A stretch of DNA of 64,000 nt, from the NCBI RefSeq assembly GCF_000964795.1, contig NZ_LANX01000001.1, forward strand, positions 124,001-188,000, in the 5' to 3' direction. Below the pieces are notes generated by a model. It saw only the letters and a list, made by a program, of their open reading frames with translations, did not search any database and was not told where the DNA came from. The DNA is from Candidatus Neoehrlichia procyonis str. RAC413 (GTDB taxonomy: Bacteria; Pseudomonadota; Alphaproteobacteria; Rickettsiales; Anaplasmataceae). Shown here piece by piece: positions 40,225-50,526 of the stretch; positions within the stretch are counted from its first letter, which is position 1, and every line of letters begins with the position of its first letter. The position numbers were made by a program, and so were the translations under genes.

Positions 40225-41586
40225 ATGAGAACGATTAACAAGCAAGGTGTTATTTACGTAAGTAATTTATTAACTATAATAATGGGATCTGAAATTTTTG
40301 TTGCGTCTAGAAAAGTACGCGATAATAAATGTGCTGTGTTAATATGTACTTTTTCTACAAGTGTTTTAGCACTAGTGCTACTTCAAATTTATTATATGTT
40401 TTTTCATAGGAAAGTTTATATTGTTTTAAAAAATAAAAAAGAATTATTTATATTAGATGCTCCTTTGTTAAAAATTGAGGTTTATAGTACGAAACATTCT
40501 CATAATGCTTGTTCAACACTACAAGTAACATTAGATAAAAAGTTAATTGATGGGTATTCAACAAATAATGCTGAGAGGCAGATACTCATTCAAAAGTGTA
40601 CGAGTAATCCATTAAATAGTATTAACGCACAAATTAAAATATGTTTTATTAATAAACCAGGAAGTGTAAAGATAAGAATTATACCACTTACTTCTTTAGA
40701 TGTAAAACCTAATATAGTAATAAATGTTAAGGAAAAAAAATATACAAAATATAGCATATTACATTTACAGTCTGTAATTTTATCAGTGAATGATTTAGAA
40801 AAGATATTGAATTTGTGTGTATGTGGAAAGTCGATATATTTACTTTTATTAGAAAAGTATTTGTCAGAGAATTATGATAATGATCATATAAATAATAAAT
40901 TACTGTATATATTAAAGAATTTTCCATGCAGTAACTATTATCAAAGTCTATTATCTAATGAATTAGAAAGTAATTTATGTAATGCTTTAAAATATTTGCG
41001 CAAGTATAATGCTATCAAATTAACAAAAGATGATTTAGAGATACTAACAGAAGATATTATGGATTTAATGATAAAAAGAGCACATGAGTATAAAAATTTA
41101 CATGAAGTATTATATAAGGAAGAATATATTAAAGAATTTAATTTGCAAATTGGTAATGAGGATATAATAGCATGTTATTTTGATGCTTTGAATAATGTGA
41201 CAAGTAACTTAATAAAGAAATATTTATTATGTAATAATAGTCAGATAAAGATTATATCAGCGTTACATTCTTATATTACAAAGTGTAAGGAATGTAACGA
41301 AAACAGATTTAAAGATTTGAGGACATTGTATTTTACTGATGAAATAAAAATAGGTTATGAAATTTTAAGTAATTTTATAAATGAGCATAATTTGAGTGAT
41401 AATATTGATCATATTATTTATGTTGCAAGGAGTGAGGTTAGTAAGAAATATAGCAAGTTGTTGAATAATTGTATTATAGGACTTGTAAAAGAGGAAACAG
41501 CTAGTATTAGTAGATTAAAATTAAGTAAAGGAAAGGCATTTAATGTGCAGAAATTGAGTTCTAATTATATTTCGCATTGTATATAG
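40225..41586 (+). CDS. Membrane-anchored hypothetical protein, possible paralogue of the 527-aa protein
   Basis: 453 aa from ATG 40225 (MRTINKQGVIYV), chosen because TTGAGG lies about ten bases upstream; the frame is open from GTG 40195. Two hydrophobic segments occupy residues about 8-25 and 35-60, giving EIFVASRKVRDNKCAVLI around the turn. They are followed by a long Lys/Asn/Ile-rich, mainly helical domain. The layout and the SR-x(4)-N turn match the 527-aa protein encoded divergently at 37486. Function unknown. Confidence 0.65.
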   Translation: MRTINKQGVIYVSNLLTIIMGSEIFVASRKVRDNKCAVLICTFSTSVLALVLLQIYYMFFHRKVYIVLKNKKELFILDAPLLKIEVYSTKHSHNACSTLQVTLDKKLIDGYSTNNAERQILIQKCTSNPLNSINAQIKICFINKPGSVKIRIIPLTSLDVKPNIVINVKEKKYTKYSILHLQSVILSVNDLEKILNLCVCGKSIYLLLLEKYLSENYDNDHINNKLLYILKNFPCSNYYQSLLSNELESNLCNALKYLRKYNAIKLTKDDLEILTEDIMDLMIKRAHEYKNLHEVLYKEEYIKEFNLQIGNEDIIACYFDALNNVTSNLIKKYLLCNNSQIKIISALHSYITKCKECNENRFKDLRTLYFTDEIKIGYEILSNFINEHNLSDNIDHIIYVARSEVSKKYSKLLNNCIIGLVKEETASISRLKLSKGKAFNVQKLSSNYISHCI

Positions 41587-42012
41587 TTATACATTTTGAT
41601 GTTTTTTGATATTATGTGTTTTATCTATAAAGAGGTTTTTATTAGTTATGAGAGGCACTTTTTTATATTATAATATATAGCGGTAAGAATTATGAGATTT
41701 AAATGAGATTGTAGTTGATTGTGCTATACAAAAAAAAAGTGAATTATTGTAATAAGATGTGAAATGTAGTGTATGGAGATCTTATAATATGGTAAATCTA
41801 TAAAGTTAATTATAGTAGAAAGTGTTGTACTTGTAATAATCTATTAGTACAGAGAGTTGTATGTCAATTTTAAAAAGTACATACTTATTTATCTTGTATA
41901 TTGCAAGGCTTTAGTATTGATACTATGAAAATAGTATTGTAGTAAATGCAAATATATTTTATTATAAAGGCTAAAAAGCAGGGGGTAGTTTAATAGTTAG
42001 TTGTAGGGTTAT
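41587..42012. other. Non-coding stretch before yebC
   Basis: About 425 AT-rich bases. Nothing recognised apart from the region that must hold the yebC promoter. Confidence 0.5.
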
Positions 42013-42762
42013 ATGGCTGGTCATTCACAATTTGCAAATATAAAATATAGAAAAGGTGTGCAGGATGTAAAACGTGCTAAGAAATTTACGAAGTTAATAC
42101 GAGAAATAATTGTAGCGGCTAGAGTGGGATTACCTGATCCAGAGTTTAATCCAAGGTTAAGATCAGCAATTGCTGCTGCAAGAAAAGAAAATTTGCCTAA
42201 AGATAGGATTGAATCAGCAATAAAAAGTGCTTCTGGAAATGCAGCTGATGATAGTTATGAAGAAGTTACATATGAAGGTTATGGGCCAGGTGGAGTTGCA
42301 GTTATTGTTCATGCTGTTACTAATAATCGTAATCGTACTGCATCTGAATTAAGGTATATTTTTTCAAAACATAGTGGTAAATTAGGAGAAAGTGGTAGTG
42401 TAAATTTTTTATTTGATCGTATTGGTGTTATTGTTTATAGAGCTGAAGCTATTAATGATTTTAATAATTTTTTTAATATTGCACTTGAATTGAGAGCTCG
42501 TGACATAGAAGATCATGTAGTAGATAATGGTCAAACACAAGAAAAACTGTATCACGTTATTTGTGATGTTAATGATTTTGGAAGTATTAGGGATAATTTA
42601 TCTCAAAAATTCTTTGATGCTGAAACTGCAATGCTATCGTGGAAGCCTAAAGAAATAATTAAAATACAAGATTTAGATTTACAGGTAAAAATTAAAAATC
42701 TAATTTGTACATTAGAAGATAATGACGATGTTCAATATGTAAAAGGAAATTTTATTTTTTAA
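42013..42762 (+). CDS. yebC: YebC/PmpR/TACO1 family protein
   Basis: 249 aa, normal length. MAGHSQFANIKYRKGVQDVKRAKKF is the family N-terminus, followed by GLPDPEFNPRLRSAIAAARKENLPKDRIESAI, YEEVTYEGYGPGG and TNNRNRTASELR. Members act as transcription regulators or, like mitochondrial TACO1, as translation factors that relieve stalling on difficult sequences. It precedes the release factor gene prfB by 185 bases on the same strand. Confidence 0.95.
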   Translation: MAGHSQFANIKYRKGVQDVKRAKKFTKLIREIIVAARVGLPDPEFNPRLRSAIAAARKENLPKDRIESAIKSASGNAADDSYEEVTYEGYGPGGVAVIVHAVTNNRNRTASELRYIFSKHSGKLGESGSVNFLFDRIGVIVYRAEAINDFNNFFNIALELRARDIEDHVVDNGQTQEKLYHVICDVNDFGSIRDNLSQKFFDAETAMLSWKPKEIIKIQDLDLQVKIKNLICTLEDNDDVQYVKGNFIF

Positions 42763-42947
42763 GTATACTAACTAATTTTTAATGTTAGGTAATTATGTGT
42801 TTTTTTAACGGCTTGATTTTGTATTTGTAATTTGATAGCATTAATGCATAGTACGACAATGGTTTTTATGTTAAAGGTTTTATTATGCCTATTTTTATTG
42901 TATATTATTTGTAGTAAGTTTATGTCAAAGGCTGAGTAGCTAAATAT

Positions 42948-44052
42948 ATGAGCACAAAATCAGATATTTTGGAGAATGTTTTACAGTTAGGAAGAATTTT
43001 ACAGTTAATTAAGGGTTATCTTTGATACTGATAACCTTGAAAAATCTTTAGAAATACTTGAACAACAATGTGTTAGTAATTCTTTATGGAGTGATAGTGT
43101 TGTTGCACGTAATGTTTTACAAAATAAGTCAAAGATTCAAAGAACTTTAAGTACTTTCTATGATCTTGAAAAAGAATATAATGATTATATTGAAATTTTA
43201 GAAATTGCTAGTGATGATGATGTTGATTTTCTTTGTGATATTGAGAAAAGCCTTATAAAATTTAAAAAGCGAGTTTACCAAAAGAGAGTCGAGTGCTTAT
43301 TTTCTGGAGAGGCAGATTATAATGATTGTTTTTTAGAAATTCGTTCTGGCGCAGGTGGTACTGAAAGTAATGATTGGACTGATATGTTACTTCGTATGTA
43401 TATACGATGGGCAGAGTTATATCGTAAGTTTACTATTGAAGTAATAAATAAGCTTAACGGTGAAGAAGTTGGTATTAAATCTGTGATTATTAAAATCAAA
43501 GGAGATAATGCTTATGGTTGGGCAAAAACTGAAAGTGGTATTCATAGATTGGTACGTATATCTCCTTTTGATTCTAATGCTAAACGTCACACAAGTTTTG
43601 CTAGCGTAGAAGTATCACCAGTAGTAGATCAGAGTATTGCTATAGAAATTAATGAGAAAGATTTACGTATAGATACTTATAGAGCTTCAGGAGCTGGTGG
43701 TCAACATATTAATAAAACTGAAAGTGCGGTACGTATTACACATATTCCGTTAGGAATAGTGGTGCAATGTCAAAATAACAGATCTCAACATCAAAATCGT
43801 GCTGAGGCTTATAATTTGCTAAAAAGCCGTTTATATGAAATGCAATTACAAGAAAAAGAGAGGAAAATGGCTGAAATACATAACAAAAAATGTAATATAG
43901 GATGGGGTAATCAAATTAGATCGTATGTTATGCATCCATATCAAATGGTAAAGGATTTAAGAACGGGATATGAAAGTGGTAATGTAAATGCAATATTAGA
44001 TGGAGACTTAGATGCTTTTGTAATGGCAACATTAACTAAAAGAGATATTTGA
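42948..44052 (+). CDS. prfB: Peptide chain release factor 2, with programmed +1 frameshift
   Basis: The first frame runs from ATG 42948 for 25 codons to CTT at 43020-43022 and the in-frame TGA 43023-43025. The slip site AAGGGT-TAT-CTT-TGA has the canonical form: an internal SD-like AAGGG, then CTT-TGA. Skipping T43023 continues in the frame GAT-ACT-GAT to TGA 44050-44052, giving about 367 aa (E. coli RF2 has 365). The recognition loop SPF (RISPFDSNAKR) and the catalytic GGQ (SGAGGQHINKTESAVR) are present. Low RF2 lets the ribosome slip, so the gene is autoregulated (known for the family). Confidence 0.95.
43011..43026 (+). promoter_or_regulatory. RF2 programmed frameshift site
   Basis: AAGGGTTATCTTTGAT: an SD-like stretch, the slippery CTT and the UGA recognised by RF2 itself. 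The base after UGA is U where E. coli has C. Confidence 0.92.
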
Positions 44053-44338
44053 TTATATAAAATATTTTTAGTAGTAGTGTAGCTGTGAGTTATGATATGT
44101 AATTGAGTTTAGTATTTTAAATGTAAATTATTTAATTTTTTTAGGTACGATTTATGTAATACAATGAATTAATATATGATTTTGCATAATTTAATATAAT
44201 TACGCTGATGTTTGTTATTGATTATATGTTACTTGTTTTCTCAATAACAATATTCTTTATACAAATTAAATCATATATAATTTATGAATTATTACAAATA
44301 AAAATGTTATTATGTTTTATAACAATAATTGTTTTGAT
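44053..44338. other. Non-coding stretch after prfB
   Basis: About 290 AT-rich bases; nothing recognised. Confidence 0.4.
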
Positions 44339-45180
44339 ATGTGATAGCACTATCTAATTTAGCTTATGAGCGAGTTATGAGTTAATTATAAATAATTATT
44401 AGTATAATGTAAAATATAATACGGCTAAGATTCAAAAGGTATATAATACTTTAAGAGAATGTTCTAGCAAAATGATGCTGAATATTACTATATGTATTGC
44501 AAGAATAATACATAACGCATATTTAGTAGAGCATTAGCTTAGCTGCTTATACTGCTTATGTGTTTAGGACAATAGAAAGTACTACAGAATATGTTGGTTA
44601 TTTATTGTAAAGAAGTTATTGTAGAAGCAAATAATATACAGGGGGTTTTAGAAAATTGTACATGCTTGTTACAGACTATAAATTAGCCATATTAGATAAT
44701 ATTAATAATGGCAAGTTAAAGGATAATTCACTGGAAAGATTATGGATAAATTTTTAAATAAGTCACCTGTGTTCTTTGACAAGCAAATATACAGACAATA
44801 CTTTAGTAAAATGGTTTTAACAGATGCTATTAAAGCTATTAATATTTACAATAATAATTAGGCATTAAATGGAGGTGTATCATACCTTTCTATAAAAAAT
44901 ACCTGTAAAATTGTTAACATTATGAATCGTGAAGTACAAAATAGAGCTGTTGATTATTTATGAAATACTTGCATGGCCAAAAATTTGTTGCTCTTGTGCA
45001 ATAAGATGCTAAGGTTACTACGAAAAAAATATAATGTATTATCTCCCTCTGCTAATGTTTAAGTTAATTTAACTGAAGCATGTGTTGATGTACAACAAAC
45101 ATATTTTATGTAATGTGTAGTTCCCTATTGGTAATATTAAAATGTTAAAAAGCTATTAAACTATTTTTTTATGCAAACTA
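44339..45180 (+). pseudogene. Family B fossil, first tandem copy
   Basis: Begins VIALSNLAYERVM then breaks. Later pieces include NDAEYYYMYCKNNT, GVSYLSIKNTCKIVNIMN and AKNLLLLCNKMLRLLRKKYN, in different frames separated by stops. The same phrases in the same order recur in the copy at 45223-46030. It is therefore a decayed gene copy of an unrecognised family. A degenerate version of the terminator-like hairpin closes the unit near 45150. Confidence 0.6.
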
Positions 45181-45222
45181 TATAATTTGTTCATTATCTT
45201 AATAATGTTATCGGTTTAAATT

Positions 45223-46030
45223 ATGATATCATTATTTAATTTAGCTTATAGGCGAATTATTGAATTAGTTATAAATAATTATTTCAAATATAATGTAAAA
45301 TATAATACTTTAAGAGATTTTTCTGACAAAAATGATGTCGAGTACATTACTACATGTATTGCAAATACATAGGCGTGTATTTAGTAATATACCAACTGTA
45401 AGTAATATCCCAACTATAGTTGCTTTTATTGTTAGTGTTCGTGTTATAATAAAATAATATTTTTCTAGACTGGATAGTCATGTATTGAGGATGTTGTTAT
45501 TGTGACAGTCTAATATGTAAGAGTATCTTGAAACAGTTAGCAGTTTTATTGCACGATATAAAGCACACATATGTAATACTAATAGTTATCTATATGTTAT
45601 TATTCACTGAAAAATATCAAGAAAGATGTCTACGATAGGTTATATGCATTTCTTAGTGAGCAAAAATATATAACAGTACTTTTGTTATGTGGTTTCAAAA
45701 AATACCGTTAGAGCTATGAAGATTTGTAGTGCAACTAAACTAGTAAATCAAGGTGTATCATTTATTTCTATAAAGTAAATCAGTAAAATTGTTAATATAA
45801 TGGATAATACATTACTATATGAAGCTCTAGATTCTTCATTAGAAAGCTTAAAATATAAAAACTTACATAGAGGCAAAGGTTTTTTACTATTGCATAAAAA
45901 GCTGTTAATGTTGCTAAAGAAAATATAATGTACTGTCTTCTTCTAGATTTTAGAGTATCTAACATTACTGACACAAGTTCTGAAATACAATAAATGCATT
46001 TTGTACAATATTTATACTAAGTTAATAATA
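45223..46030 (+). pseudogene. Family B fossil, second tandem copy
   Basis: ATG 45223 opens 49 codons (MISLFNLAYRRIIELVINN and on, to CIANT) before a stop. Downstream, GVSFISIK, KIVNIMDN and GKGFLLLHKKLLMLLKK continue the order seen in the first copy. The pair shows a tandem duplication of about 880 bp whose two members have both decayed. A third start of the same family is at the right edge of the window. Confidence 0.6.
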
Positions 46031-46032
46031 TT

Positions 46033-46059
46033 AAAAAGAGCTATAAAATTGCTCTTTTT
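46033..46059. terminator. Bidirectional intrinsic terminator-like hairpin
   Basis: AAAAAGAGC (46033-46041) and GCTCTTTTT (46051-46059) are perfectly complementary with a nine-base loop, giving an A-tract before and a T-tract after the stem. It follows the second family B fossil and could terminate transcription from either side. Confidence 0.65.
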
Positions 46060-46069
46060 ATGCATATAA

Positions 46070-46659
46070 ACAATAATGAAAATATGAACTTGACTAATTT
46101 AAATCATAAAAAACTACAGATTTTTATAATTTTTTTTAGTTAGGCTTAGTTATAATAGTGAAATTCTAATTAAAAAAAAGCTATGACTGGTGCTTTATAA
46201 TATTATTTGAGATGTAGAGTATGATATATCCGCAATGCTTTGTTTATTAAAGTTATTAAATATCTTTTATTATTTTTATATATAAATGTAAGCTGAAAAA
46301 AATTTATGTGTCAATTACTTATTATAATGTTATTAAATAACTCATAAATATGTCATAAAGATATATGCTTAATAATATTATAACTATTTTTGTGTAAATA
46401 AATTTATAATATTTAGTGACTTATTTTAATTAATATTTACTGGATTTTAATTAAACTGTGTACTCTAATAAATGTAATGGTTTCTAATGTTACTATGCAC
46501 TTAATAGTAACTTGTTGTGTATTTTTGATAAATAATTTGTATATTATTTAATAGCACTTAATGCGTTGATGTAAATTACAGTTATTTAGTTATGATATAT
46601 AGATATAATTTATATATGGAAGAAAACTATGTGCTTGTGTTATTAATGAGAATGCTTCT
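46070..46659. other. Non-coding stretch before folC
   Basis: About 590 AT-rich bases without recognisable features. Confidence 0.5.
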
Positions 46660-47949
46660 ATGGTGTATATGCCACATTGGCCTAAGCCTTTAGGTTTTAG
46701 GCCCTCTGATCTATTACTTGATAGGATGATTCAGGTACTCAATAATTTGGGTAATCCTGAGAAAAAGCTACCTTCTGTAATACATGTTGCTGGTACTAAT
46801 GGTAAGGGGTCAACTATTGCTTTAATTAATAGTATTTTACGTGCTGCAGGATTAAAAGTTCACGTATATACATCTCCTCATTTAGTGAATTTTAATGAAA
46901 GGATAGTTTTGAATGGTCAGAAAATTTGTGATAAATACCTATATGAGATATTAGAAGAATGTAGAGAAGCAAGTAAAAATATCCCTTTGACTTTTTTTGA
47001 AGGCACTACAGCTGCGGCTTTACTTGCTTTTTCACGAGTTGATGCAGATATTATATTGATAGAAACAGGTATGGGTGGAAGGTTAGATGCGACAAATGTT
47101 GTACATCCAATTTTAACAATAATTACTTCGATATCACTTGAGCATACAGAATCATTAGGCGAAACAGTAGAATTAATTGCTATAGAGAAAGCCGGTATTA
47201 TGAAACATAACGTTACATGTGTTATTGCTCCTCAAGAGTTTCAATCAGTTATGAAGGTGCTTGAGAAGTGTGCGATTCAGAAACAATCTGCTGTTTGTAG
47301 AGGTAATATTGATTGGTTTTGCAGTAAAAGTAAAAATATGATGATTTTTGAGAATAGTATAGAAACATTATCGTTTCCTATGCCTGCTTTGCAAGGTGAT
47401 CATCAAATTGCAAATGCAGGAAATGCAATATCTGCGTGTAGTATTTTATCAGGTAAATTTAATTATAAAATTGGCTATAATGATATTGTACGAGGGCTAT
47501 CTGAGGTATATTGGCCTGCAAGGTTAGAAAAAATCACGAAAGGTATTTTATTTGATATGTTACCTAAATTATGGAGTTTGTTTTTGGATGGTGCACATAA
47601 TCCTTCAGGTGCAAAAGTATTATCTGATTGGATAAAACAGCAAAATAATAGAGAAGTATATGTTATTTGTGGTATGACAAGAGATAAAGATAGTATTACT
47701 TTTTTAAAATATTTAAAGCCGTATATTAAGCATTTATGTTCTGTATGTGTAAAATATGAACCACGTGCTCAAACTGCAGAAGAAATCTTACAAACGGCAT
47801 TATATTTAAGTATAAGTGCATCTGCTCATGATTCTTTATATACTTCTTTAAAAGCAATATTAGATATCGGAGATCATAATCTAAATTCTATTATTTTAAT
47901 TTGTGGATCTCTATTTTTAGCAGGAGATGTACTATCAGAAAATTTATAG
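46660..47949 (+). CDS. folC: Bifunctional folylpolyglutamate/dihydrofolate synthase
   Basis: 429 aa. Mur-ligase-like ATP-dependent enzyme adding glutamate to dihydropteroate and folates. The P-loop VAGTNGKGSTIALI, TSPHLVNFNERI, ETGMGGRLDATNVV, SLEHTESLGETVELIAIEKAGI and the C-terminal DGAHNPSGAKVL are all clear. The start is ATG 46660; another in-frame ATG lies three codons in. It stands alone. Confidence 0.95.
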   Translation: MVYMPHWPKPLGFRPSDLLLDRMIQVLNNLGNPEKKLPSVIHVAGTNGKGSTIALINSILRAAGLKVHVYTSPHLVNFNERIVLNGQKICDKYLYEILEECREASKNIPLTFFEGTTAAALLAFSRVDADIILIETGMGGRLDATNVVHPILTIITSISLEHTESLGETVELIAIEKAGIMKHNVTCVIAPQEFQSVMKVLEKCAIQKQSAVCRGNIDWFCSKSKNMMIFENSIETLSFPMPALQGDHQIANAGNAISACSILSGKFNYKIGYNDIVRGLSEVYWPARLEKITKGILFDMLPKLWSLFLDGAHNPSGAKVLSDWIKQQNNREVYVICGMTRDKDSITFLKYLKPYIKHLCSVCVKYEPRAQTAEEILQTALYLSISASAHDSLYTSLKAILDIGDHNLNSIILICGSLFLAGDVLSENL

Positions 47950-48903
47950 ATTATATATGTGACTAGGTATATATGTATACGTATTTGAATAGTTAGTATT
48001 TTATTATTTCTTTACTAAGGGATTAATTTTTTGTAGTGTAGAAAAGTCTGTAAAGTAGCTTTAGGAAGGTAGGGGAATCAGGTGATGATGTTACAGTAGC
48101 AGATTGGTTACAAAATTCTTTGTAAAGGAATTAAATGTGTATAATTGTAGTTTTTAATATTTTTTTAAAAATATTAAATATACTTTTTTTTGTAATATAA
48201 CTTGTATAGTATTATAAAACGTATTTGATATTCAAAATAAAATGCATTGTAAGCATGTTTAAGTTGTTAGCTAAGGTGCATTTACTTTATTCTATTAATT
48301 AATAATATTTATGTTATTGACATTATTTATTATACGAAAGGAAGTTTTTTAAATCAGAGTTTTAAAAACGATATGTGTGATTTATCAGGAATGTCTGATG
48401 TTAGTACAATAATTAGGTATTTTGCTAACCTATGATAATTATTAATACGTGTACAAAGTATGAATGGTATGTGTTTTATACTATTATGCAGTTGTAATCT
48501 GTTAAACTTGTTTTTCTCTTATTATTACTATACTATGCTTGCATTGAACAAATAGTCGTCTTTTTTTTTATAAGTATTTTATGTAAAATGATGTATTAGT
48601 AGTGTCAAAAGTCACTATGTAGAATATGTTTATGATTGTAATAAATAAACTTTGTTGATTTTTTCGTAAGTCTTAGTATCTAGTTTTAAAAATTATACTA
48701 AGCATTATAAGAATATTTATTGTATAATTTCTGTTTATTTAAGTGAATTTTTTATAAGTTAAAATTCTTGTTAATGATATTATTAATATAATAATATATT
48801 AATTTTAATATAGTAAGAAAGTTTTATAAATGTTAACTTGAGAAAGTATAAGTTCGAATATATGTTGTGGAGGAAGGGGAGAAATATATACTTTTTTTTT
48901 ACG
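47950..48903. other. Non-coding stretch between folC and the two-helix protein array
   Basis: About 950 AT-rich bases with stops in all frames. No confident gene remnant. Confidence 0.5.
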
Positions 48904-49084
48904 AAATTGTAGCTTGTAATTATAACATATTTAAGAACTGCTTAAATAGTGTTCACTATTGTATATAAAAGTATACTAACTTCAATATGGATTTTATGTT
49001 AATATCATAAAATTTTAATAAAAAATATTTACTTTACTTTATTAATCAATAATACTTAATTTAATTATTAAAATATTTATTTAT
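48904..49084 (+). promoter_or_regulatory. Repeated upstream block, copy 1
   Basis: The 180 bases before the 118-aa gene recur before the 183-aa gene and before the pseudogene at 51335. The shared core is AAATTGTAGCTT, TTCACTATTGTATATAAA with AGTATA, CAATATGG and TTTACTTTACTTTATTAATC, ending directly at the ATG. Conservation of the leader suggests a shared promoter; no known operator is recognised. Confidence 0.55.
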
Positions 49085-49441
49085 ATGGAAAGAAAAAATT
49101 TAAAACAAAATATTATACCATTAATATGTTATACTGTGACATGTTCTACTTTAATTGGATCAGCGTTTACTTCACTACTTATAGGAATGTGTTATTTTAA
49201 GAATCATATAGTACCTAAAGATGTTATGTGTGCTGCTATTATTTTAGGTATTACGTACTTTCTAGCAGGTTTTTTACCTATTATACTTATGGGTAAAAAT
49301 AAAAACGAAGAAGCTATGAAAGCAAAAGATTGTTCTTTAATGAGAGAAGATAAAAACGAGAAAGCTTTTGAAACGAGAGATCTTGTAACAGGAAATTTGG
49401 TAGAAAGTTCCTTACTTAGTAAGGGAAGAAAAGTTCATTAA
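49085..49441 (+). CDS. Two-helix membrane protein, array unit 1
   Basis: 118 aa. Two membrane segments lie at residues about 13-36 (TCSTLIGSAFTSLLIGMCYF) and 46-68 (AAIILGITYFLAGFLPIILM), with a short HIVPKDV loop. A charged C-terminal tail follows, with NEKAFETRDLVTGNLVESSL. There is no cleavable signal. The layout and tail motif define the array family. Function unknown; a small inner-membrane or vacuole-facing protein is possible but only inferred. Confidence 0.65.
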   Translation: MERKNLKQNIIPLICYTVTCSTLIGSAFTSLLIGMCYFKNHIVPKDVMCAAIILGITYFLAGFLPIILMGKNKNEEAMKAKDCSLMREDKNEKAFETRDLVTGNLVESSLLSKGRKVH

Positions 49442-49750
49442 TGTTAGTAAAAAAAGCTCTTAAGACAAAGTATTAAATCATTTTTGCAAGTGCTACTTTA
49501 ATTGGATTAGAGTGTATGTTGCCATGTTGACGGGAAGGTGTATTGTTTGGGAAGGTATATATATAGGTATTAGTGCTTTCTAGCAAGTATATGTTTGTAG
49601 AGAAGGAGTATTCTTTGTATGTAGGTAATTGTTATAGTTAGTACTTTATTGAGAGGTGGTATGGTTATTTAAGTATTGGTTTTATTACATATTTTTTTTA
49701 TAGTGTGTATTTGATCTATAAAAAATTAATAAAAATGGCAATTTTTTTAG
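49442..49750 (+). pseudogene. Decayed array unit after unit 1
   Basis: It resembles the DNA after unit 3 (50854-51115): shared phrases such as AAAGTATTAAAT, GCAAGTATATGTTT and GGTTTTATTACATATTTT. These read as broken remnants of another two-helix gene followed by the common trailer. Confidence 0.5.
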
Positions 49751-49956
49751 AAATTGTAGCTTGTAATTAGTATTATTAAATATATTTAAGAACTGCTTGA
49801 ATAGTATTCACTATTGTATATAAAGTATATTGAACCTCAATATGGATTCTATGTTAATATTTTTTTCTTATATTTTTATTAAATTTTAAGAAAAAAATAT
49901 TTACTTTACTTTATTAATCAATAATATTTAATCTTATTATTAAAATATTTATTGAT
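49751..49956 (+). promoter_or_regulatory. Repeated upstream block, copy 2
   Basis: Second copy of the conserved leader, ending at the ATG of the 183-aa gene. It differs from copy 1 by small substitutions and a few extra bases in the T-rich middle. Confidence 0.55.
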
Positions 49957-50508
49957 ATGAAAAAAAAATTAAAACAAAATGTTATACTATTAACATGTTG
50001 TAATATGACATGTGCTACTTTGGTTGGATCAGCTGCTGTTTCAGTATTTGTATGGATGTGTTATTTAGAGTATAATATGATACCTAATTCTGTTATATAT
50101 ATTGCTGTTGTTTTAGGTATTGTGTCTTTTCTAATGATTTTTTGTCTTTTACATATGAGTCAATATCAAAAAGATACAACTGTAGTGAATGTAAATGAAA
50201 AAGATGGAACTGTAGTGAATAAAGATGAAAAAGATGGAACTGTAGCGAATAAAGATGAAAAAGATGGAACTGTAGCTAATAAAGATGAAAAAGATGGAAC
50301 TGTAGTGAATAAAGATGAAAAAGATGGAACTGTAGTGAATAAAGATGAAAAAGATGGAGCTGTAGTGAATAAAGATGAAAAAGATGGAGCTGTAGTGAAT
50401 AAAGATGAAAACGAGAAAGCTTTTGAGACAAGAGATCGTTTAACAGGAAATTTGATAGAAAGTTTTCTACTTAGTAAAAGTAAAATAAGTCGTCGCTATA
50501 GTATATAG
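49957..50508 (+). CDS. Two-helix membrane protein with seven 10-residue repeats, array unit 2
   Basis: 183 aa. The N-terminal half matches unit 1 (LLTCCNMTCATLVGSAAVS helix, a Cys/Leu-rich second helix around residues 45-68). Residues 79-148 are seven tandem copies of KDEKDG(T/A)V(V/A)N. The tail NEKAFETRDRLTGNLIESFL again matches unit 1, so the repeat has expanded between the helices and the conserved tail. The repeat is acidic/lysine-rich and probably unstructured. Repeat copy number is likely to vary between strains (inference from the perfect 30-bp periodicity). Confidence 0.7.
   Translation: MKKKLKQNVILLTCCNMTCATLVGSAAVSVFVWMCYLEYNMIPNSVIYIAVVLGIVSFLMIFCLLHMSQYQKDTTVVNVNEKDGTVVNKDEKDGTVANKDEKDGTVANKDEKDGTVVNKDEKDGTVVNKDEKDGAVVNKDEKDGAVVNKDENEKAFETRDRLTGNLIESFLLSKSKISRRYSI
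50191..50400 (+). repeat. 30-bp in-frame tandem repeat, seven copies
   Basis: Seven adjacent 30-base units with only a few differences (TGTAGTGAAT, TGTAGCGAAT and TGTAGCTAAT variants; ACT or GCT at one codon), each encoding ten residues, plus a partial eighth. The last two units share GCT, showing stepwise duplication. Confidence 0.95.
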
Positions 50509-50526
50509 AAAAAAAAGGTTAAAAAT

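Noticed and set aside
45792-45974. 60-codon minus-strand frame
   Set aside because: Antisense to the conserved phrases of the family B fossil; no independent support.
50191-50400. CRISPR-like regular repeat
   Set aside because: Units are directly adjacent without spacers and encode an in-frame peptide repeat. No cas-like gene or spaced repeat array was seen in the window.
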